Made by a program: the position numbers and the translations under genes | The notes under the pieces: generated by a model | The model's database searches: none | What the model saw: only the letters and a program-made list of their open reading frames with translations | What the model was told of the DNA's origin: nothing | Shown here: in pieces, positions 26,223 through 32,226 of the stretch | Layout of the letters: each line of letters starts with the position of its first letter | Numbering within the stretch: the first letter of the stretch is position 1 | From: Gammaproteobacteria bacterium | Lineage (GTDB): Bacteria; Pseudomonadota; Gammaproteobacteria; Steroidobacterales; JABDMI01 | Direction of reading: 5' to 3' | Assembly (NCBI GenBank): GCA_013001575.1 | Contig: JABDMI010000101.1 | Span: forward strand, 1-32,226 | Length of the DNA: 32,226 nucleotides

Positions 26223-27278
26223 TCAGTTCGCTTTCCAGGCCTGAAGCTGAACTTGAAATTCATCACTTTTTGATCGATGCACAAGCCCTTTTTCAGTTAC
26301 GATCGCATCTATCAGATGATGAGGAGTTACATCAAAGACCGGATTGTAAAAATCCAGGCCCTTGGGTGGCTTTTGCCGGCTTGCCGAGTGCCATAATTCT
26401 TCGGCCTCACGCTGCTCAATGGGAATTTGCCGGCCATCTGACAATTCATGATCCAGGGTACTGCTGGGGGCGGCAACCATGAATTTCACCCCGTGGGCTT
26501 TCGCGAGAACCGCCAATGCGTAAGTTCCGATCTTGTTGGCGGTATCACCATTTGCGGCAATGCGGTCAGCACCCACGATGACCCAATCGACTTTGCCATG
26601 CTGCATCAGCAGCGCTGCGGCAGAGTCGGCCTGAAGTGTGCAGGGTATATTGTCCCGCATTAACTCCCATACAGTTAAGCGCGACCCTTGTAACCACGGA
26701 CGAGTTTCATCCACATAGACTTTGGAGAGCAAGCCCTTGGCCCAAGCCGTACGGATCACCCCAAGTGCCGTACCATGCCCTCCTGTTGCCAAGGCGCCGG
26801 TGTTGCAATGGGTCAGGGCCCGGGTTTCTTCATGCAACAAAGATGAACCGTATTCACCAATGGCTTTGTTCATTTGAACATCCTCAGCATGAATCTGTTT
26901 GGCTTCCTGGAGCGCAATGTCGAAAGCAGCGTCTTTAGAGTCCACACTGCCAAGAACTTTTTGCATTCGTTCTAATGCCCAAAACAAGTTCACCGCGGTT
27001 GGTCGTGAATCGGCGAGTGTTTTAATATCTTGTTGTAATGTGTTTTGCCAATCAGGCTGGGAAGATTTTCTTAACTGTAAACAAGCGAGCGCCACAGCGT
27101 ATGCGGCGCTGATGCCGATCGCCGGGGCGCCGCGCACCACCATTTGTTGAATTGCACGTGCCACATCCAATGCCGTTGTATAACTCAACCACACTTCCTG
27201 GTCAGGCAGTAAACGCTGGTCGATCAGTTGGAGTTGATTGTTATCCCATTGGATTGGCGAAAAATTCGAACCAGACAT
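26223..27278 (-). CDS. mtnA: S-methyl-5-thioribose-1-phosphate isomerase
   Basis: MtnA converts methylthioribose-1-phosphate to methylthioribulose-1-phosphate in methionine salvage. The 351 residues show VRGAPAIGISAAYAVALA (about 48-65), the catalytic cysteine C158 in THCNTGALATGG, DETRPWLQGSRLTVWEL, the catalytic aspartate D238 in VGADRIAANGDTANKIG, and the C-terminal FDVTPHHLIDAIVTEKG. C158/D238 correspond to C160/D240 of the B. subtilis enzyme. It starts 14 bases after thrC and is probably cotranscribed with the thr operon. No other salvage genes are in the window. The mtnA-gyrA neighbourhood is shared with pseudomonads. Confidence 0.94.
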   Translation of the reverse strand: MSGSNFSPIQWDNNQLQLIDQRLLPDQEVWLSYTTALDVARAIQQMVVRGAPAIGISAAYAVALACLQLRKSSQPDWQNTLQQDIKTLADSRPTAVNLFWALERMQKVLGSVDSKDAAFDIALQEAKQIHAEDVQMNKAIGEYGSSLLHEETRALTHCNTGALATGGHGTALGVIRTAWAKGLLSKVYVDETRPWLQGSRLTVWELMRDNIPCTLQADSAAALLMQHGKVDWVIVGADRIAANGDTANKIGTYALAVLAKAHGVKFMVAAPSSTLDHELSDGRQIPIEQREAEELWHSASRQKPPKGLDFYNPVFDVTPHHLIDAIVTEKGLVHRSKSDEFQVQLQAWKAN

Positions 27279-27292
27279 GAAGAATACCGGGT

Positions 27293-28558
27293 TCAGTCTT
27301 CCAATAGAATTTCACGCAAGGCTGCATACTCAGCGGGCACATCTATTGACAGCAATTCGGAATCTTGCACTTTGGCCAAAGCGTCTGGCAGATCCACCGC
27401 TATGCCATTCACACTCATGACATCCAGGAATTTGGCTGGATGCGCCGTACCCAAGACCGCCGTGTGATCCCATAATTGTGCGGCAAATAAAGCCAGTGAA
27501 GTGTGCGGGTCGGCAATGTAGCCGTTTTTAGCCACATGCTGCATCATTTCACGGGTTTGCTGCTCAGTTACCGAAACCGAGAATAAGGACTCGTTCACTT
27601 TGATGTTGTAATTCGCCGCCAAATGCGAGACCCGGGGGAAATTGTTCGGACGCGCCACATCCATTGCATTACTGATGGTTTCAACAGTGGGTCTGGGATC
27701 CCATTTTTTTGTTTCAAAAAATCGCGGCACGGTGTCATTAGCATTGGTCGCGGCAAGAAAGCGTTCTATCGGCAAACCCATGGCCTTGGCCATCAGTCCG
27801 GCGGTTACATTGCCAAAATTTCCGCTGGGCACACAGACGTTTCTCACAGTGGGACGTTGCGCCAAGATCTCAAAGTAATAACAGATCTGGGCCAGCAAGC
27901 GTGCGACATTGATCGAATTGGCCGTGCTGATAGAAACCTTGTCACGCAAATCATCATCGCTAAAAGCTTGTTTGACCATGGCCTGGCAAGCATCAAAATC
28001 GCCATCCACTGCCAGGGTTTGAATATTATAGCCAAGGGTGCAAAAAAGTTTTTCCTGCAAAATTGAGATCTTGCCTTTCGGATACAAAACCACGACCGGG
28101 GTTTTCTCTTGCCCAAAAAATGCATGCGCAACAGCCGCTCCGGTATCGCCGGAAGTTGCCGTGAGTATTGTGGTTTCTTGTTCACCCAAGACGTGATCCA
28201 GACAACGCGCCAAAAAGCGTGCACCAAAGTCTTTAAAGGCAAGCGATGGCCCGTGAAACAATTCCATCACATAGCGGTCCCTTTTTTCATTCACGCAAGG
28301 GATTTCAATGGGGAAATTAAACGCCTCTGTGACAATCCCGGTCAAGCTGTCTTTGTCGATATCCGGTTCAACAAATGGTGCCAGTATCTCGATACTGCGC
28401 TCGACAAAATTCATCTCGAGCAGACGTTCTATCTGCCGGTCCAGGTATTCAGGTATTTTTTCAGGCATAAACAAGCCCTGTCGAGAACCCAAACCACGTT
28501 GAATGGCTTCGCCAAAACTGACCGTTTCGGATTTATCTTTTAGATTGTAGTAACGCAT
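27293..28558 (-). CDS. thrC: Threonine synthase
   Basis: ThrC turns O-phosphohomoserine into threonine using PLP. The 421 residues (E. coli 428) begin MRYYNLKDKSETVSFGEA, typical of the short gammaproteobacterial type. The PLP lysine is K109 in FHGPSLAFKDFGARFL, and TATSGDTGAAVAHAF, NSINVARLLAQICYYF and VPSGNFGNVTAGLMAK cover the cofactor and substrate loops. The ATG follows the thrB TAA stop with no base between, so translation is coupled. mtnA follows after 14 bases. Confidence 0.96.
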   Translation of the reverse strand: MRYYNLKDKSETVSFGEAIQRGLGSRQGLFMPEKIPEYLDRQIERLLEMNFVERSIEILAPFVEPDIDKDSLTGIVTEAFNFPIEIPCVNEKRDRYVMELFHGPSLAFKDFGARFLARCLDHVLGEQETTILTATSGDTGAAVAHAFFGQEKTPVVVLYPKGKISILQEKLFCTLGYNIQTLAVDGDFDACQAMVKQAFSDDDLRDKVSISTANSINVARLLAQICYYFEILAQRPTVRNVCVPSGNFGNVTAGLMAKAMGLPIERFLAATNANDTVPRFFETKKWDPRPTVETISNAMDVARPNNFPRVSHLAANYNIKVNESLFSVSVTEQQTREMMQHVAKNGYIADPHTSLALFAAQLWDHTAVLGTAHPAKFLDVMSVNGIAVDLPDALAKVQDSELLSIDVPAEYAALREILLED

Positions 28559-29515
28559 TTAAACCAACCTGGCACCATGCCGATCACAGTTCGCCCTAAC
28601 GACGAATCCACCCTCCTGACAGTATTCAGAAGCTAGATAATCCACTATACCGTCAACATCATGTTGTTTGTCGACTAGCGCAAAAATAGTTGGCCCTGAA
28701 CCGGATATACCCGACGCCAAGACCTTGAATTGGTTACGCAAACCCTGAGTTACCGTGTCAAACTCCGGCAAAAAGCGTGCCCGGTATGGCTCAGCGATCA
28801 AGTCTTGAATATTGGCCGCCGCCCTGTTCAGGTCATTTCGATGCAAGGCATCGACAAAATGCGCCAGATACTGCATTTGACTGATCACAGCTGAGCGTGG
28901 ATACGCTTGCGGTAAAGCTTGTCGCGCCTGAGCGGTTGGTACATCCACACCGGAATACGCCAACACCAATGACCAGTCCTCGGGCCAGGGTAATAGATTA
29001 GTTTGACTGCTGCCCGCGTGACACAAGCGCAATCCACCTAAATAGGTGGGCGCAATATTATCGTAATGCACACTACCACTTGCACCCGCTTCACAAGCCC
29101 CCATGATCTTAAGGATCTCCTGATCGGTAAAGGGCGTATTGTAAAAAGCGTTTAGCGCCATACAGCTTGCAACAACCGATGTGCCACTTGATCCCAGACC
29201 CGAACAGATGGGCAGATTTTTTTCCAACACCAAATTCACCGGCACTATTAATTCTACGCCGGCCTTTTGGCTTAAACGTTGATTGAATATTTCCAATGCT
29301 TTCCAGACCAGATTGTCATTAATATCTGGTGGCAGGATGTTTGCATATGCACCGTTGAGTGCCAGTGAGTTATCGTCAGCAGCGGCAATCGTGACGGTAT
29401 CACCTAATATGCGATCCGGTGAGGAAACCGCAAGTCCGAGCAGATCAAATCCCACGGAAAAATTTCCAACTGAAGCCGGAGCAAAAACCGACAATGGCAT
29501 AGGTGTTTCGCTCAT
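28559..29515 (-). CDS. thrB: Homoserine kinase
   Basis: ThrB phosphorylates homoserine. The 318 residues form a GHMP kinase: FAPASVGNFSVGFDLLGLAV at the start (residues 11-30), the ATP loop LPICSGLGSSGTS (101-113), and the C-terminal glycine-rich GISGSGPTIFAL motif. The ATG overlaps the thrA stop by 4 bases (ATGA), and the TAA abuts the thrC ATG, so all three thr genes are translationally linked. Confidence 0.95.
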   Translation of the reverse strand: MSETPMPLSVFAPASVGNFSVGFDLLGLAVSSPDRILGDTVTIAAADDNSLALNGAYANILPPDINDNLVWKALEIFNQRLSQKAGVELIVPVNLVLEKNLPICSGLGSSGTSVVASCMALNAFYNTPFTDQEILKIMGACEAGASGSVHYDNIAPTYLGGLRLCHAGSSQTNLLPWPEDWSLVLAYSGVDVPTAQARQALPQAYPRSAVISQMQYLAHFVDALHRNDLNRAAANIQDLIAEPYRARFLPEFDTVTQGLRNQFKVLASGISGSGPTIFALVDKQHDVDGIVDYLASEYCQEGGFVVRANCDRHGARLV

Positions 29516-32022
29516 CGGTCAGCCGGTCCTCGCAAGGTTCGCAAAATATCCCCGAAGACCCCGGCAGCGGTCACTTCAGCGCCGGCTCCGTAACCGCGCA
29601 AGATCAGCGGTTTGGGATTATAGTATTGGGTGTTCAGTACCAACACGTTTTCGCCGTCACGCACACTGGCTAGTGGGTCGGATGCATCCACGGCCTCAAT
29701 TCCCACTTTGCATTTTCCCTGGTGCAAACTGCCAACGTAGCGCAACACTTTATTTTCTTGCTTGGCTGCGCTAATGCGTTCTTGCATTTCGTCATTCAGA
29801 TTTGGTAAGGCGATAAGCATTTCATCCACACTGAGCTCATCAAAGCTCGGGGGTGTCAGTGCTTCAACCTCAATATCGGCGAGCTCCATGTCAAATCCAA
29901 CTTCGCGGGCAATGATCAATAATTTACGTGCCACATCCATTCCGGAAAGATCATCGCGGGGGTCCGGCTCGGTGAAGCCCATGTCTTTGGCTTTGAGAAC
30001 GGCCTCTGAAAAACTCATACCATCTTGTAACAATCCCATTATCAGGGACAAAGACCCTGACAAGATGCCCTGGAATCCAAACAAGGTATCTCCGGAACGC
30101 AATAACGATTGCAATGTGTCCAGCACCGGCAAACCGGCACCTACATTGGTTTCGTATAAGAATTTACGCAAGCTCTGTTTAGCGGCAGTGCGTAATTCGG
30201 CGTAGTAAGCCTGATCTTCGGTATTGGCCTTTTTATTGGCGGCAATAACATGAAACCCGGCGCGTAAAAAACTCGCGTATTGACGACCAAGGGTTGCATT
30301 GGTTGAACAGTCCACAATAACCGGGTTTAGTAAGCCATAACGTTGATGCAAATTGGTCACAGTGGCGTAGTCATACGCTTCACCCTGTTGCTCTAGTTGT
30401 TGTTTCCAGTTATCCAGATCAATCCCGTCCGGTGCGTGTAAAAGTTGACGACTGTTGGCAATGGCGCACACACGTAGACCGATGTGTTGTTCTTTTAGTA
30501 AATCCTGTTGACGTTGAATTTGTGCCAATAATTCGGCTCCAACATTTCCGCAGCCCAGCAAGATCACATCGAGTGGCAATAACTCACTGAAAAAGGCTGC
30601 GTGTGTTGCTTTTACCGCTAACGGTGCCGAGTCGTGTTTGACCACCAGGGCGATGGCACTTTCGGTTGATCCCTGGGCGATGATCTCGACATTCACACGA
30701 GCGGAAGCAATGGCTTGCAAAAAGCGTGCGGCAACCCCGCGCTGATGTTTCATACCATCACCGACCAGAGACACGACCGAACGGCGTTGATTTAATATAA
30801 TAGGCTCCACCAAATGTTGTTCGAGCTCAAAATAAAATTCGTCTTCCAGGGCTTTTTTCGCCACTGCGGCATTCTCGGATGCCACACACAAGGTCAGACT
30901 GTATTCGCTTGAGGATTGAACGATCAACAGTATCGATACATCTTGTCGTGCCAAGGCATCGGAGACGCGACGTGCAAATCCCACCATGCCACGCAAGCCC
31001 ATTCCACTTAGAGTTAACACACTGACATTTTCCAGATGCGTCACACCTTTCACCAAGCGCGCTTGATCAGTCTGTGGACTCGCATGTATCAAAGTGCCAG
31101 GATGCTCGGGTTTGTCAAAATTGCGAATCTCGCAGTCGATCTTGTGCAGGGTCAAGGGCAACAAAGCCTTTGCATTAATGACTTTTGCACCGAAATACGA
31201 CAACTCCATGGCCTCGGTATAACTAACCTCATGCAATAACTGACTATTGGGCACGATGCGCGGGTCTGCGGTATAAATTCCGTAAACATCTTTCCAGATC
31301 TGGCAAAGCCGGGCTTGCAATGCAGCTGCAACACCGGCGGCGGAATAATCCGAACCATTGCGTCCCAGGGTCACAGTTTGATCGGATTGTTCGGGCGAGC
31401 GGTAACTTGCCACAAAACCCGGAATAACCAGCACTTGCGTTTGGGCCTCGACAAAATCATTCAGACGAGCCTGGGTATGTGCTATATCAAAACGCGAACT
31501 TAACGGGGCACGCCTGGCAGAGTCTTCCTGAGCACGAATGTTATCCGGTGTACACCATTGCGCACTCAGACCACGTGATTGCAGGATTGCCGTGAGTATT
31601 TGACTGGAGAGCAACTCTCCGACCACCAGTATTTCAGCCCGGGTTGTGTCAGGACACAAGTCGAGCATGCGAATACCGGAAAGTTTTTGCTGAATGTCAT
31701 CCAGACTGATATCCAAAGTATTGTGTAAATTTTGTATGTAGTTTGCATTCAGATTCAGGGCACTGATGCAATCAATATGCCTTGATTTGAGTGTCTGGAT
31801 CAGATCAGACAGATCGTCATTATTCTCCAAGGCAACCCGTATGGTGTTTTCCAGGGCGTCTGTTATACCAAATAAGGCCGATGTGACCACGGCAACACGC
31901 TGCGATGTGGTGTAAGACTCAACAATATCTGCAATCTTTTGCAGTGAGTTGGCCTCACGCAGGGCTGACCCACCGAATTTTTGTACCAGCCAATCTGAAT
32001 TTGTATTTACGAGAGCATTCAT
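29512..32022 (-). CDS. thrA: Bifunctional aspartate kinase/homoserine dehydrogenase (ThrA-type)
   Basis: One protein carries the first and third steps from aspartate to threonine. The 836 residues (E. coli ThrA 820) start with the aspartokinase domain: KFGGS at 15-19 and TLGRNGSDYSA from 218. Two ACT domains follow (about 330-480), the site of threonine feedback in E. coli. The homoserine dehydrogenase domain has GCGNVG (490-495) for NADP and the substrate region SGSLSLIMGLLQDGMSFSEAV with DPRDDLSGMDVARKLLI. The ATG at 32022 lies inside the stop of a 33-codon leader ORF (ATGA overlap). A promoter and a terminator-like hairpin lie upstream. Confidence 0.96.
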   Translation of the reverse strand: MNALVNTNSDWLVQKFGGSALREANSLQKIADIVESYTTSQRVAVVTSALFGITDALENTIRVALENNDDLSDLIQTLKSRHIDCISALNLNANYIQNLHNTLDISLDDIQQKLSGIRMLDLCPDTTRAEILVVGELLSSQILTAILQSRGLSAQWCTPDNIRAQEDSARRAPLSSRFDIAHTQARLNDFVEAQTQVLVIPGFVASYRSPEQSDQTVTLGRNGSDYSAAGVAAALQARLCQIWKDVYGIYTADPRIVPNSQLLHEVSYTEAMELSYFGAKVINAKALLPLTLHKIDCEIRNFDKPEHPGTLIHASPQTDQARLVKGVTHLENVSVLTLSGMGLRGMVGFARRVSDALARQDVSILLIVQSSSEYSLTLCVASENAAVAKKALEDEFYFELEQHLVEPIILNQRRSVVSLVGDGMKHQRGVAARFLQAIASARVNVEIIAQGSTESAIALVVKHDSAPLAVKATHAAFFSELLPLDVILLGCGNVGAELLAQIQRQQDLLKEQHIGLRVCAIANSRQLLHAPDGIDLDNWKQQLEQQGEAYDYATVTNLHQRYGLLNPVIVDCSTNATLGRQYASFLRAGFHVIAANKKANTEDQAYYAELRTAAKQSLRKFLYETNVGAGLPVLDTLQSLLRSGDTLFGFQGILSGSLSLIMGLLQDGMSFSEAVLKAKDMGFTEPDPRDDLSGMDVARKLLIIAREVGFDMELADIEVEALTPPSFDELSVDEMLIALPNLNDEMQERISAAKQENKVLRYVGSLHQGKCKVGIEAVDASDPLASVRDGENVLVLNTQYYNPKPLILRGYGAGAEVTAAGVFGDILRTLRGPADR

Positions 32023-32120
32023 GGAACTTGTTTATTCTTGTTGATTGATGCGACTAGCAAGGCAATGCCAGACAACACAAAAAAAGAGACAATCGCTTGT
32101 CTCTCACACACGTATATCAT
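32019..32120 (-). CDS. 33-aa leader or small membrane protein overlapping thrA
   Basis: ATG at 32120-32118 is preceded by GGGAG with a 4-base gap (GGGAG-TGTT-ATG), one of the best Shine-Dalgarno sequences in the window. The frame runs 33 codons and its TGA overlaps the thrA ATG by 4 bases, an operon-like join. The peptide begins MIYVCERQAIVSFF and has a hydrophobic core at about residues 9-26, then a basic, polar end. It contains four isoleucines but no threonine, so it is not a Thr-rich peptide like E. coli thrL. The terminator-like hairpin at 32079-32104 lies inside its codons 6-14. It may be a regulatory leader peptide, a genuine small membrane protein, or chance; its function is unknown. 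Confidence 0.5.
   Translation of the reverse strand: MIYVCERQAIVSFFVLSGIALLVASINKNKQVP
32079..32104 (-). terminator. Terminator-like hairpin in the thr leader (candidate attenuator)
   Basis: Minus strand AGAGACAA (32104-32097), loop GCGA, then TTGTCTCT (32092-32085) and seven T (32085-32079, sharing one base with the stem). The stem is perfect and the loop is GNRA-type. It lies between the thr promoter candidate and thrA. Confidence 0.75.
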
Positions 32121-32155
32121 AACACTCCCTGATGCTTTCTAATACCGCTGATTAG

Positions 32156-32183
32156 AGTATAAGTAGGCAAGAAATGTGAACAA
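32156..32183 (-). promoter_or_regulatory. Candidate promoter of the thr operon
   Basis: Minus strand TTGTTC (32183-32178), a 16-base spacer and TATACT (32161-32156) give a predicted leader of about 125 bases before thrA. A second consensus TATAAT box occurs further upstream (32195-32190) without a good -35. Confidence 0.5.
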
Positions 32184-32226
32184 TGAGCGATTATAATTCG
32201 GCTTTCGATTCAAGACCACAAAGAGA

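Overview
The window looks like chromosomal DNA of a gammaproteobacterium outside the Enterobacterales. The core order mtnA-gyrA-serC-(...)-hisC-aroA-cmk-rpsA-ihfB and the smc-zipA-ligA trio recall Pseudomonas and Xanthomonas-like genomes. LapA/LapB, ZipA, DksA, GluQ and PhaR also fit that class. Base composition is moderate through most of the window and clearly AT-richer in the first ~900 bases.

Layout: (1) Positions 1-600 look like the end of an integron-type gene-cassette array. There is one complete unknown ORF and one partial unknown ORF on the minus strand. Between them is an attC-like folded site whose first half-site contains the stop codon of the complete ORF. No integrase gene is visible, and a palindrome-rich spacer without genes (529-918) separates the array from lapB. 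(2) 919-8934, minus strand: smc, zipA, ligA, lapA, lapB (chromosome segregation, division, DNA ligation and LPS control). (3) 8935-12196, plus strand: queF, a dksA with a very long lysine-rich N-terminal extension, gluQ and phaR. (4) 12261-14562, minus strand: TerC-family membrane protein, flavodoxin-fold protein, NTF2-like small protein and ppiC parvulin. (5) 14693-22800, minus strand: serC, serA, hisC, aroA, cmk, rpsA, ihfB. This resembles the Pseudomonas serC-pheA-hisC-tyrA/aroA-cmk-rpsA-ihfB block, but serA sits where pheA would be and no tyrA is seen. (6) 23054-32226: a small DoxX-like membrane gene (plus), then on the minus strand gyrA, mtnA and the thrABC operon with its leader.

How the genes work together: serC and serA act in serine synthesis. 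hisC and aroA serve histidine/aromatic synthesis. cmk and rpsA serve nucleotide supply and translation. thrA-thrB-thrC form a tight overlapping operon from aspartate to threonine. Hairpins followed by T-runs lie just upstream of thrA, serC, hisC, rpsA and gyrA, where they look more like attenuators or leader elements than plain ends of genes. The clearest case is thrA: a 33-codon ORF with a strong ribosome-binding site overlaps the thrA start codon by 4 bases and contains a perfect terminator-like hairpin.

Most worth a second look: the DksA with a ~165-residue lysine-rich tail, the thrA leader ORF with its internal terminator, and the cassette-like left edge. All functional names rest on recognition of motifs and gene order; no database search was possible.
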